The translations under genes and the position numbers were made by a program. DNA of 18,878 bases from JBBPXY01 sp038200435 (GTDB lineage Bacteria > Actinomycetota > Thermoleophilia > Solirubrobacterales > Solirubrobacteraceae), in NCBI GenBank assembly GCA_038200435.1, contig JBBPXY010000055.1:1-18878 (forward strand), read 5' to 3'. Below are positions 1 to 6,947 of the stretch, one piece after another (position 1 is the first letter of the stretch; each line of letters starts with the position of its first letter). Under the pieces are notes generated by a model. It did no database searches and was not told the origin of the DNA. It saw only the letters and a list, made by a program, of their open reading frames with translations.

Positions 1-1
1 C

Positions 2-334
2 ATGATGAACTGCCAGGAGCTCGAGACGGCCACCCGACTGAAGACCCCCTTCGTGACGATCATCTGGGAGAACCACCAGTTCGGCTCTATCGTCTGGAAG
101 CAGGACAACAAGTTCGGCGAGCACTTCGGGGTCGACTTCACCAACCCGGACTTCGTCAAGCTCGCCGATGCCTTCGGCATGCCGGCCTGGCGGTGCGAGA
201 AGACCGAGGACTTCGCCAAGCACCTGAACCACGCCCTCGGCCTCGACGGACCCTCCCTGATCGTCCTGCCGATCGACTACTCGATCGACGTACGCATCTC
301 GGAGGAGCTGGGCGTGGAGACCGTCGCGACCTAG
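2..334 (+). CDS. Acetolactate synthase catalytic subunit, C-terminal fragment (partial at window edge)
   Basis: This is the last ~110 residues of a thiamine-diphosphate enzyme that condenses two pyruvates to acetolactate. The opening MMNCQELETA, followed by a TP-F-V-T-I-I-W-E-N strand, matches the region just after the GDG ThDP/Mg-binding motif. That motif would lie off the left edge, so the ATG at 2 is internal and not a true start. The downstream VDFTNPDFVKLADAFG and the LPIDYS near the C-terminus resemble the AlsS-type/large-subunit family more than a decarboxylase. The family is normally ~540-570 aa, so about four fifths of the gene is missing here. It ends 4 bp before the DUF47 gene, so the two could be co-transcribed, although the functions are unrelated. 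A catabolic versus a biosynthetic role cannot be decided from this fragment. Confidence 0.85.
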   Translation: MMNCQELETATRLKTPFVTIIWENHQFGSIVWKQDNKFGEHFGVDFTNPDFVKLADAFGMPAWRCEKTEDFAKHLNHALGLDGPSLIVLPIDYSIDVRISEELGVETVAT

Positions 335-338
335 CCCG

Positions 339-965
339 ATGGCACGACTGCCCCAGCTCTTCGCTCCGCGCGACCGCGAGTACTTCGACCTCTTCGAGGA
401 GGCCGGCACCAATATTGTGCGGGCCGCCGACCTCCTCGACCAGATGCTCCGCAACTACCCGGAGACGGCGCCGCTGGCGCGCGACATCCTCGTCTGCGAG
501 CAGGAGGGCGACCGGATCACGCACGACATCATCCGGCGGCTGAACCAGACGTTCGTCACCCCGATCGACCGGGAGGACATCTACGAGCTCGCCTCGGCGC
601 TCGACGACATCGTCGACTTCACCGAGGAGGTCGCGGACTTCCTCGGGCTCTACAAGATCGAGGCACCGATGGAGCAGGCTCAACGGCTCTCACACATCCT
701 GCTCCAGGCGTGCCGGCAGATTCAGCAGGCCATACCGCGGATGCGCACGTTCAACGACATCTCGCACTTCACGGTCGAGGTGAACCGCCTCGAGAACGAC
801 GGCGACCGCGTTGTTCGCGAGGCGCTCGCTTCCTTGTTCGACAACGGGATCGACCCGATGGTCGTGATCCGCTGGAAGGACATCTTCGAGCGCCTGGAGG
901 CCGCCATCGACTCGACGGAGAAGGCGGCCTACATCCTCGAAGGCATCGTCATCAAGAACGCCTAA
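339..965 (+). CDS. DUF47 / PhoU-like Pit accessory protein
   Basis: This 208-residue all-helical protein belongs to the DUF47 (PhoU_div, TIGR00153-like) family of cytoplasmic proteins that accompany PiT phosphate transporters. The visible family pattern is two PhoU-like three-helix repeats. Each has acidic metal-binding-type segments: CEQEGDRITHDI and LASALDDIVDFTEEV in the first half, and NRLENDGDRVVREAL and RLEAAIDSTEKAAYI in the second. Length is normal for the family. The gene starts 4 bp after the acetolactate synthase stop and ends 7 bp before the transporter ATG, so it is almost certainly translated from the same mRNA as the transporter. No clear Shine-Dalgarno precedes the ATG. The expected role, known from the family rather than shown here, is control of phosphate flux through the partner transporter. 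Confidence 0.93.
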   Translation: MARLPQLFAPRDREYFDLFEEAGTNIVRAADLLDQMLRNYPETAPLARDILVCEQEGDRITHDIIRRLNQTFVTPIDREDIYELASALDDIVDFTEEVADFLGLYKIEAPMEQAQRLSHILLQACRQIQQAIPRMRTFNDISHFTVEVNRLENDGDRVVREALASLFDNGIDPMVVIRWKDIFERLEAAIDSTEKAAYILEGIVIKNA

Positions 966-972
966 CTGATCG

Positions 973-2094
973 ATGCACGACACGACGGTCCTAGTAATCG
1001 TCATCGCCACGGCGCTGGCGTTCGACTTCACGAACGGGTTTCACGACACGGCGAACGTCGTGGCGACCAGCATCTCGACCCGGGCGGTCTCGCCGCGGCT
1101 GGCCATCGGCTTGGCGTCCGCCCTCAACTTCGTGGGCGCGTTTCTGTCCTTGAAGGTCGCCGCCGTGGTGGGTAAGGGCATCGTCGCGCCGGCCTCGGTC
1201 ACGCTGACGATCGTCTTCGGCGGCCTGGTGGGAGCGATCTGCTGGAACCTCGCGACGTGGTACTTCGGCTTGCCCTCGAGCTCGTCTCACGCGCTGATCG
1301 GCGGAGTGGTCGGGGCGGCGTTCGCGGCGCACGGCGCCGACGCGGTGCTCAGCGAGGGCTTGCTTGGCAAGGTGGTCGTTCCGGCGCTCATCGCGCCGAT
1401 TCTTGCGTTCGCAGTCGCCGGTGCGGCCATCCTCGTCGTCTACCGCATCGTCGGGCGCCTGCGGCCGGGGCCGGCCAAACGTGGCTTTCGCCTCGGGCAG
1501 CTCGCGACGGGAGGCCTGTTGGCTCTGGCCCACGGCACCAACGACGCGCAGAAGACGATGGGGATCATGACCCTGGCGCTCATCGCGAGCGGCAACCTCT
1601 CGGCGGCTGCCTCGACGCCGGACTGGGTCAAGGTCACGGCGGCGGCCGCCATCGCGCTCGGCACCTACAGCGGCGGCTGGCGCATCATCAAGACGATGGG
1701 CAGCCGCATCATCAAGATGGACGCGGCGCAGGGCTTCTCCGCCCAGAGCGCGGGCGCCGCGGTGATCCTCACCGCCTCGCACTTCGGCTACCCGCTCTCC
1801 ACCACGCACGTGATCTCCGGGGGCGTCATGGGCGCGGGCGCCGCGCGGCGGCTCTCGGCCGTACGGTGGGGGGTGGCGGGCAACATCGCGGTCGCGTGGC
1901 TCCTGACGCTGCCCGCCGCCGCGGTCGTCGGCGCGGCGGTCTACGAGGTCACTGAGCTCTTCGGCGGCGGGGCGGCGGGCCCGATCATCGTCTCCGCGGC
2001 CGGCCTCGTCGTGATCGCCCTGATCCTCATGCGCCGCCTGCAGACGACCTCCGGTGCCGCTGCTGCTGCCGCCGCCGTTCCCGCCGCCGAATGA
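973..2094 (+). CDS. pit: PiT-family inorganic phosphate transporter
   Basis: This 373-residue integral membrane protein of the PiT (PHO-4) family imports phosphate, usually as a metal-phosphate complex driven by a cation gradient. It has the two inverted signature repeats: DFTNGFHDTANVVATSIS near residues 16-33 and LAHGTNDAQKTMGIM in the second half. Both carry the family's (G)xNDxxN/HDTAN core. Each repeat is followed by a serine-rich P-S-S/T-S/T-H motif: LPSSSSHALIGG, then PLSTTHVISGG. About ten hydrophobic segments are apparent. Length suits bacterial PiT proteins that lack a large cytoplasmic loop. The C-terminus ends in an Ala/Val run. The DUF47 gene lies directly upstream, the classic arrangement, and the stop overlaps the next ATG as ATGA at 2091-2094. 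Confidence 0.95.
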   Translation: MHDTTVLVIVIATALAFDFTNGFHDTANVVATSISTRAVSPRLAIGLASALNFVGAFLSLKVAAVVGKGIVAPASVTLTIVFGGLVGAICWNLATWYFGLPSSSSHALIGGVVGAAFAAHGADAVLSEGLLGKVVVPALIAPILAFAVAGAAILVVYRIVGRLRPGPAKRGFRLGQLATGGLLALAHGTNDAQKTMGIMTLALIASGNLSAAASTPDWVKVTAAAAIALGTYSGGWRIIKTMGSRIIKMDAAQGFSAQSAGAAVILTASHFGYPLSTTHVISGGVMGAGAARRLSAVRWGVAGNIAVAWLLTLPAAAVVGAAVYEVTELFGGGAAGPIIVSAAGLVVIALILMRRLQTTSGAAAAAAAVPAAE

Positions 2095-2330
2095 TCGCCA
2101 CGATCGTCGACTGGGGCGCGCTCCTCAAGGTCATCTGGGTCTCGCTCGCGGGCGGCATCGGGCTCGCGGTCGCCTATTCGTTCGTGGTGCTCGGAGTGGC
2201 TCGCGCGGGCGACGAGCGGCGACGCGAACGCCCCGTGCCCGCCGTTGCGTACGGTCTGCTCGCCGTGATCGGGCTGGCGGCCTGTGCCTTCGCGCTCGTG
2301 CGCGGCTACCAGTTCGTCGTGGAGAAGTAG
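2091..2330 (+). CDS. Small two-helix membrane protein, third gene of the pit operon
   Basis: This 79-residue protein has two hydrophobic segments, about residues 10-36 and 50-72. A short basic loop (GDERRRERPV) separates them and the end is EK. The start ATG overlaps the transporter stop (ATGA), so translation is probably coupled, which is the main evidence that it is a real gene. I do not recognise a named family. Small membrane proteins of this kind often follow DUF47-pit pairs in actinobacteria (general recollection, not a search). It could be a small accessory subunit of the transporter or an unrelated passenger. The gene ends 7 bp before the end of the convergent Uma2 gene, leaving no room for a separate terminator. 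Confidence 0.75.
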   Translation: MIATIVDWGALLKVIWVSLAGGIGLAVAYSFVVLGVARAGDERRRERPVPAVAYGLLAVIGLAACAFALVRGYQFVVEK

Positions 2331-2337
2331 CAAGAGC

Positions 2338-2898
2338 TCAGCCGAAGAGCGCGTCGGCGGCCGGCGCCCATCCCGGCACCGCGTCGCCGGCGTCCACCGC
2401 TTCCTCGCCGCGTCTTCTCAGCACTTCGCCCGGCCGGTAGATCGTCACCGTGCGCGATGGCGGGTCGGCCACGATCACCACTCGCGTACCCGCGTCGAGC
2501 CACGCCAGCGCCTTCTCGTTCACCTCCGAGAACGAGTCGCCGGGCGAGACGACCTCGACCGCGAGATCGGGCGCCTCGGGCCAGTACTTCTCGGTGCGGC
2601 CGAGCCGCTCGACGTTCGCGCGTGAGACGAAGGCGGCGTCGGGAGCGCGGATCGTCGGCTTGTCGCCGGAGACGACGACGAAGCCGGTCTCGGCGCCGAA
2701 GGCGAGCCCCAGCCCGTGCCCTCGCACATGCGCGTGTAAGAGCGCCCCCGCCTCCATCGCCACCGCCCCATGCTCTGCGCCACCCGGCTCCATGACGGTC
2801 AACTCTCCCTCGATCAGCTCGAACCGAGCGCGACCGCGCGGAAGCCGGAGCAATTCCTCCGGAGTCATTTCTATGCCCGTGGCAATCGCGTAGCTCAT
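2338..2898 (-). CDS. Uma2 family (DUF820) nuclease-fold protein
   Basis: This 186-residue protein belongs to the Uma2/DUF820 family, which has a PD-(D/E)xK restriction-endonuclease-like fold. The family core is visible: an N-terminal RFELIEGE, then RAPDAAFVS (Asp87), then PDLAVEVVSPGD (Asp111, Glu115), a lysine in NEKALAWLDAG (Lys129), and a final VVIVADP...VTIYR strand pair. The putative catalytic acidic and lysine residues are all present. The reading frame stays open upstream to 2967, but the ATG at 2898 is the better start. It sits one base after the fumarase TGA (TGACATG) with GGAG just upstream, and the extra upstream residues overlap the fumarase gene and are low-complexity. Despite the usual database label, a cellular role for Uma2 proteins is largely unestablished. 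Confidence 0.88.
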   Translation of the reverse strand: MSYAIATGIEMTPEELLRLPRGRARFELIEGELTVMEPGGAEHGAVAMEAGALLHAHVRGHGLGLAFGAETGFVVVSGDKPTIRAPDAAFVSRANVERLGRTEKYWPEAPDLAVEVVSPGDSFSEVNEKALAWLDAGTRVVIVADPPSRTVTIYRPGEVLRRRGEEAVDAGDAVPGWAPAADALFG

Positions 2899-2899
2899 G

Positions 2900-4231
2900 T
2901 CACTCCGCGGCGGACCCCGCGGCGATCTTGCGCAGGTCGAGCGCCTCGTCGAGGGTGGCGTCGTCAACTCCCTGCTCGCGGGCGACTTCGCGCAGCGTGC
3001 GGCCCGACTTCGCCGCCTCCTTCACGATGTCCGACGCCTTGTCATAGCCGATGAACGGGTTGAGCGCGGTCGCCACGGCGAGCGTCGACTCGGCCGAGCG
3101 CTCGCAGCCCTCGAGGTTGGCCTCGATGCCGGAGATCGCCTTCTCGGCGAACAGGCGCGACGTTGCGGCCAGCAGCCGGATCGACTCGAGCAGGTTGCGC
3201 GCGATCAGCGGGATGCGCACGTTCAGCTCGAAGTTGCCCTGGGTGCCGGCGATGGTGATCGCCGTGTCGTTGCCGATCACCTGAGCGCCGACCTGCATGA
3301 CGACCTCGGGGATCACCGGGTTGACCTTCCCGGGCATGATCGAAGAACCCTTCTGCAGTTCGGGCAGCAGGAGCTCGCCCAGCCCGGCTCGCGGGCCGGA
3401 GCCCATCCACGCGAGGTCGTTGGCGATCTTGGTCAGCGAGACTGCGATCACCTTGAGTGCCCCCGAGAGCTCTACGAGGGCGTCGCGGTTGCCCTGAGCC
3501 TCGAAAGGGTCCTCGGGCGCGGAGATCTCGAGCTTCGAGTCGTTCGCAAGCACGCCACGCACCCGTTCGGCGAAGTCGCGATGGGTGTTCAGCCCGGTGC
3601 CGGTCGCGGTGCCACCGAGCGGGATCTGCGCCACCTGTGGCAGCGTGTTGCGAACCCGCCGACCGCCGAGGCGCACCTGCGCCGCGTAGCCCGAGAACTC
3701 CTGGCCGAGCGTCACCGGCACGGCGTCCATCAGGTGGGTCCGGCCGGACTTGACGATGTCCTTGAACTCCTCGGCCTTGCCGGCGAGCGCCTTCTCGAGC
3801 TCCTCGAGCGCGGGTAGCAGGTCGTTCGTCGCCTCGTCGAGCGCGGCGAGGTGCACCGCAGAGGGGAAGACGTCGTTGGAGGACTGCCCCATGTTCACGT
3901 GGTCGTTGGGGTGGACTCCCTCGCCCGCGAGGTTCGCGATCACCTCGTTGGCGTTCATGTTCGACGACGTGCCCGACCCGGTCTGGAAGACGTCGACCGG
4001 GAACTGATCGTCGTAGTCGCCCTGCGCGACGCGATCGGCGGCCGAGGAGATGCGCCCGGCAAGGTCGCCGTCGAGCAGGTCGAGGTCGGCGTTCACGCGC
4101 GCCGCGGCGCCCTTCACGCGGCCGAGCCAGCGCACCACGGGGATCGGGATGCCCTCACCCGAGACCGGGAAGTTCGCCACCGCCTTGGTGGTCTCGCCGC
4201 CCCAAAGATGCTCCTGCTCGCCTACGCCCAT
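2900..4231 (-). CDS. fumC: Fumarase class II (fumarate hydratase)
   Basis: This 443-residue cytoplasmic TCA-cycle enzyme interconverts fumarate and malate. Signatures in order are LWGGETTKAVANFPVSG at the N-terminus, TGSGTSSNMN (about 84-93), SSND (117-120), GRTHLMDA with the catalytic-type histidine (163-170), and the superfamily signature GSSIMPGKVNP (295-305). The Gly in MPGKVNP favours fumarase over aspartase, which typically has MPAKVNP. A TTG at 4255 would add 8 residues. I chose the ATG at 4231 because GGAGG lies 4 bases before it and family homology begins there. The protein is slightly shorter than typical FumC (~460) because the N-terminal segment is brief. Its stop is one base before the ATG of the Uma2 gene. 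Confidence 0.95.
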   Translation of the reverse strand: MGVGEQEHLWGGETTKAVANFPVSGEGIPIPVVRWLGRVKGAAARVNADLDLLDGDLAGRISSAADRVAQGDYDDQFPVDVFQTGSGTSSNMNANEVIANLAGEGVHPNDHVNMGQSSNDVFPSAVHLAALDEATNDLLPALEELEKALAGKAEEFKDIVKSGRTHLMDAVPVTLGQEFSGYAAQVRLGGRRVRNTLPQVAQIPLGGTATGTGLNTHRDFAERVRGVLANDSKLEISAPEDPFEAQGNRDALVELSGALKVIAVSLTKIANDLAWMGSGPRAGLGELLLPELQKGSSIMPGKVNPVIPEVVMQVGAQVIGNDTAITIAGTQGNFELNVRIPLIARNLLESIRLLAATSRLFAEKAISGIEANLEGCERSAESTLAVATALNPFIGYDKASDIVKEAAKSGRTLREVAREQGVDDATLDEALDLRKIAAGSAAE

Positions 4232-4243
4232 GCCGCCTCCGGT
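4223..4243 (-). promoter_or_regulatory. Ribosome binding site deciding the fumC start
   Basis: On the reverse strand GGAGG is followed by CGGC and then the ATG at 4231-4229. No comparable purine run precedes the alternative TTG at 4255. This is one of the few clear Shine-Dalgarno sequences in the window and it supports the shorter reading of fumarase. Confidence 0.7.
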
Positions 4244-4273
4244 TCGTTGAGTCAATCGAACGCTAACGCTTGG

Positions 4274-4296
4274 GAGCCCGAGCGGTGTCTCGGCTC
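4274..4296 (-). terminator. Hairpin at the end of the PPK2-lipoprotein-hydrolase operon
   Basis: On the reverse strand GAGCCGAG, a six-base loop and CTCGGGCTC form a 5-bp plus 3-bp stem with one bulged base. The hairpin starts within the hydrolase stop codon and lies between this operon and fumC. No T-tract follows, so if it is a terminator it is of the U-less type common in high-GC bacteria. It could instead be chance pairing or an mRNA-stabilising end. Confidence 0.4.
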
Positions 4297-5134
4297 ACCC
4301 GCAGAACGCGATCAGCTCCCGCGCCAGCCCCACCGGGTCGTCGTAGGCCATCAGGAAGCCGCAACCGCTCAGAACGCGAAGCTGTGCGTCGGGCAGCAGA
4401 TCGAGCGCCTCCTGAGCGCCGGTCAAAGGGTGCATGCGGTCGGAGTCGGCCCAGAGCAGCAGGGTCGGCGCTGCGATCGACCCGTAGCGGTCGAGCAGGT
4501 CGCGCTGGGCCTCGGCGGGCCAGCGACGGGCGAAGCGTGCCCACGAGCGCGCGCGGTTGCCGTTGCCGCTCACGTCGGCGAAGGCGTGGCGGATGAGGTC
4601 GCGCGCGCCCGGGTTGGCTTGAGCCGAGAGCTTCTCGCCCACCGACGGGCGGAAGGCGAGCGCAGCGCCGTGCGCGAGCAGGCGATCGAGTCCCGGTAGG
4701 GCCGCCGGCCGGCAAGCGGCGCGCCACAGGGCGAGCCGCCGTGGGTGCTCTGGTCCGCGGTGCAGCCGAGTGGGCATCACGACGAGGCGGTCGGGCGAGA
4801 GCGCGCCCCCGGTCACTGCGCGCACGAGCAGCTCCGCGCCGAGATCGTGACCGCCGAGCCGCGCGCGCGGCCCTCCCGCCTCGAGGCAGAAGCCGGCGAT
4901 CACCTCGGTCAGCCAGTCGAGTGTGTACGGATGGCCGGGCCGGTCCTCGGAGTCGCCGTGCAGCGGCAGGTCGGGCAGGACCACGCGGAAGCGCTGGGCG
5001 AGCGGTTCGACGACGGGCTCCCACTCGCGGTGGGAGAGGCCGGCGGAGTGCAGCAGCACGAGGGCGGGCCCCGTGCCCGTCTCGCGGTAGGCGACGCGCG
5101 CGCCGTCGGGGTGGTGGTAGAGCCTGAGCCTCAC
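4295..5134 (-). CDS. Alpha/beta-hydrolase-fold protein, Asp at the nucleophile position
   Basis: This 279-residue protein has an alpha/beta-hydrolase fold. LVLLHSAGLSHREW (about 25-38) matches the oxyanion HG-type motif, and RVVLPDLPLHGDS is the usual next strand and turn. The nucleophile elbow reads GGHDLGAE (94-101), with Asp97 where serine hydrolases carry Ser. This resembles epoxide hydrolases and haloalkane dehalogenases. The acid is probably Asp230 or Asp232 in LLWADSDRMHP. The loop that normally holds the catalytic His reads GCGFLMAYDDP, with Phe260 in the expected His place. The GTG start at 5134 overlaps the TGA of the lipoprotein gene (GTGA), which fixes the start although the frame is open far upstream. 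The substrate is unknown. It may be a non-classical or inactive member. Confidence 0.82.
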   Translation of the reverse strand: MRLRLYHHPDGARVAYRETGTGPALVLLHSAGLSHREWEPVVEPLAQRFRVVLPDLPLHGDSEDRPGHPYTLDWLTEVIAGFCLEAGGPRARLGGHDLGAELLVRAVTGGALSPDRLVVMPTRLHRGPEHPRRLALWRAACRPAALPGLDRLLAHGAALAFRPSVGEKLSAQANPGARDLIRHAFADVSGNGNRARSWARFARRWPAEAQRDLLDRYGSIAAPTLLLWADSDRMHPLTGAQEALDLLPDAQLRVLSGCGFLMAYDDPVGLARELIAFCG

Positions 5135-5595
5135 CCGCCGGACCGCCCCGCCGCCTGGCCCTTGCCGTAGGCCGCGCGGCCGGCCGGAGTCGAGTCCGCG
5201 GGGACGAAGACGTTCGCCATGCGGTTGCCGAGCTCGGCTCCGATACCGTTGTTGCGCGCGGCCCCGCGTTCTGTCGCGCCCTCGAGGTAGCCGAGCTGGA
5301 GGGCCGCCGCCGAATCGTGCGGGGCCTCGCGCGCGAGGCCGTCGCCGGCCTCGGTGAGGAGACCACCGACGATCTGCAACTCGGAGTCCGTGCGAGCCTG
5401 CGCAACGCATTCGGAGAGCGCGACGCCTCCCGGCAGCCGCACCTCGGTAGGAGCCCGCTGAAGCGCCCTGTGCAGCGCGGCGGCGTCGGTGTTGCGGCAG
5501 ACGTCGGGCAGCGCCGCTTGCTGGCTGCACCCAACGACTCCGGCGGCACTCACTACCGCCAGCCCGTACGCGAGCAGCCGGAGCCGGCTGGGCAC
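5131..5595 (-). CDS. Putative lipoprotein of unknown function
   Basis: This 154-residue protein has an N-terminal basic MPSRLR, a short hydrophobic stretch and a lipobox-like VVGC with Cys23, which predicts export and lipid anchoring. The mature part has two further cysteines, VCRN and ECVAQ. A disulfide is possible. The rest is Ala/Gly-rich and mostly helical, with no family I recognise. It starts with GTG directly after the PPK2 TGA (TGAGTG, no gap) and its own TGA overlaps the next gene's GTG, so it is the middle gene of a tightly coupled operon. The link to polyphosphate metabolism is positional only. Confidence 0.8.
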   Translation of the reverse strand: MPSRLRLLAYGLAVVSAAGVVGCSQQAALPDVCRNTDAAALHRALQRAPTEVRLPGGVALSECVAQARTDSELQIVGGLLTEAGDGLAREAPHDSAAALQLGYLEGATERGAARNNGIGAELGNRMANVFVPADSTPAGRAAYGKGQAAGRSGG

Positions 5596-6378
5596 TCAGT
5601 CCTCGGGCTCGGCGGCCGAAGCCGGGGGCACCGGGAAGCCATGCACGGTCATGCCGCGTTCGGTCTCCGCCACCACGGTCTCGATTGCCTTCACCCGCGC
5701 CCAGCGCTTGGAGTCTCCCTCGATCAGGTGCCAGGGCGCGACCTCGGTGGAGGTGCGCTCGAGCATCTCCTCCACCGCCTCCTCGTACAAGGGCCTCTTC
5801 TCGCGGTTGCGCCAGTCGTCGTCGGTCAGCTTCCAGGTCTTCAACGGGTCCTTCTCGCGACGTTCGAAGCGTTCGAGCTGCTCTTCGGCGGAGATGTGCA
5901 TCCAGAACTTGACGAGGATCATCCCCTCGGCCGCGAGCGTGCGCTCGAACCCGGCGATCTCGTCGTAGGCCCGCCGCCATTGCTCGTCGGTGGCGAAGCC
6001 CTCGACCCGCTCGACGAGGACGCGCCCGTACCACGAGCGGTCGAGCACGGCCATCCCTCCCCAGCCCGGGAGCGCCGGGCCGAAGCGCCAGAGGAAGTGG
6101 TGGCGCTTCTCGTCATGGGTCGGTGCGGCGAACTCCTTCACGCGCACGTGACGCGGATCGAGGTTCATGACGAGGCGCTTGATCGCCCCGCCCTTGCCTG
6201 AGGCGTCCCAGCCTTCGAAGAGAACGCAGAGCGGCGGCCCGATCTCGCCCTCGCCGGCCAGGCCGCCGAGGACGAGCCGAAGCTGGAGCAGACGTGTCTG
6301 CGCGGCCGCAAGGCGGCGGTGCTGCTCGCCCCGCTTGAGCTTGAGCGAAAGGTCGAGCTCGTCGAGGCGGCCGCCCAT
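5596..6378 (-). CDS. ppk2: Polyphosphate kinase 2 family protein
   Basis: This 260-residue cytoplasmic enzyme transfers phosphate between polyphosphate and nucleotides. Walker A is GWDASGKGG (56-64) and Walker B is LDRSWYGR (112-119). The Arg/Lys-rich lid region carries REKDPLKTWKLTDDDWRNREK-like residues near 168-190. APTHDEKRHHFLWRF and RVEGFATDEQWRRAYDEI are typical of PPK2 proteins related to polyphosphate:AMP phosphotransferase. I therefore lean to AMP or ADP phosphorylation, but the subclass cannot be fixed by eye. A TTG at 6414 would add 12 residues; the ATG at 6378 fits the usual family start better. No strong Shine-Dalgarno is visible before either. It is the first gene of a three-gene operon and diverges from the BldC-like gene. 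Confidence 0.93.
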   Translation of the reverse strand: MGGRLDELDLSLKLKRGEQHRRLAAAQTRLLQLRLVLGGLAGEGEIGPPLCVLFEGWDASGKGGAIKRLVMNLDPRHVRVKEFAAPTHDEKRHHFLWRFGPALPGWGGMAVLDRSWYGRVLVERVEGFATDEQWRRAYDEIAGFERTLAAEGMILVKFWMHISAEEQLERFERREKDPLKTWKLTDDDWRNREKRPLYEEAVEEMLERTSTEVAPWHLIEGDSKRWARVKAIETVVAETERGMTVHGFPVPPASAAEPED

Positions 6379-6487
6379 GAGGATTGATCGTCGCAGAATT
6401 GCGGCGATCGGCAACTTGTGCGGCTAAAGGCTGTGCAAAGAGGCGTCGAAGCTCCAAGGACCTGGCGAAAGCTGCACATTGCTTCCT

Positions 6488-6698
6488 ATGGACGACACCC
6501 CCGCCACCGGCCCACTCGACCTCTCGATCTCCCAAGCCGCTCGTGAGCTCGGGGTATCGCTTGGCACCGTGCGCCGCTGGTCGGATCTGGGCTACATCAA
6601 GGCCTACCGCACGCCCGGGGGGGCAGCGCCGCTACTCACGCGGCCAGATTGACGAGTTCCTGCGCTCCCTGGAATCAGGACCAACCGCGGTCTCCTGA
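6488..6698 (+). pseudogene. BldC/excisionase-like MerR-type HTH protein, frameshifted in a G7 run
   Basis: From the ATG at 6488 one frame encodes LSISQAARELGVSLGTVRRW, continuing through YIKAYRTPGG. This is a MerR-type winged HTH of the small BldC-like class. After the seven-G run at 6617-6623 that frame gives unrelated residues and stops at 6657-6659. Skipping one G gives QRRYSRGQIDEFLRSLES, exactly the expected wing (TPGGxRRY) and final helix, ending at a TGA at 6696-6698. With one G removed the product would be 69 residues, the normal size for BldC-like proteins. A homopolymer sequencing error is the simplest reason. A real mutation or slippage expression is the alternative. No Shine-Dalgarno is seen. 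A CACATT hexamer ends 7 bp before the ATG. The likely role is a small DNA-binding regulator. Confidence 0.85.
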
Positions 6699-6796
6699 AG
6701 GCTCGCCGCTCTCGTCGGAGTCCGCGCGTTCGCCTGACGTGTCGCCCACCTCGGCCTGGGCGTCGTGCTGCCCGCCGTCGGCCACTGGCAAACCGA

Positions 6797-6879
6797 GGAC
6801 AGTGGACAGTGGTGAGGGCTCGTCCGTGGCCCTGTCCACTGTGAGCCGGCCGAAGGCCGCGCACTGTGCACTGTCCACT
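6797..6879. repeat. Cluster of GGACAGT / ACTGTCC direct and inverted repeats
   Basis: The 249-bp gap between the BldC-like gene and the MerR gene has no convincing coding frame. It holds a tandem GGACAGT GGACAGT at 6797-6810 and the inverted copy CTGTCCACTGT at 6832-6842. A further copy, CACTGTGCACTGTCCACT, lies at 6862-6879. ACAGTGGACAG (6799-6809) and CTGTCCACTGT (6832-6842) are a perfect 11-bp inverted repeat 22 bp apart. The 7-bp spacing and placement just upstream of two MerR-type regulator genes suggest an operator array, possibly autoregulatory. A hairpin in the leader RNA is also possible. The function is inference. Confidence 0.6.
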
Positions 6880-6947
6880 CTGCCCCTGCACGAGGCCTTG
6901 CGCCGCTTGCGCCCGACCGGCCGACCCGCGATAAGCCTGAAAGAGGT

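Noticed and set aside
2897..3817. A 306-codon open frame on the forward strand opposite fumC
   Set aside because: It is a shadow of fumarase, with low-complexity Arg/Gly/Leu composition and no family match.
5135..6034. Long reverse-strand N-terminal extension of the alpha/beta-hydrolase frame
   Set aside because: It overlaps the lipoprotein and PPK2 genes out of frame. The GTGA overlap at 5134-5131 gives the real start.
6699..6947. tRNA, small RNA gene or CRISPR-like array in the largest intergenic gap
   Set aside because: No tRNA cloverleaf was seen, and the repeats are 7-11 bp with irregular spacing and opposing orientation, unlike a CRISPR array.
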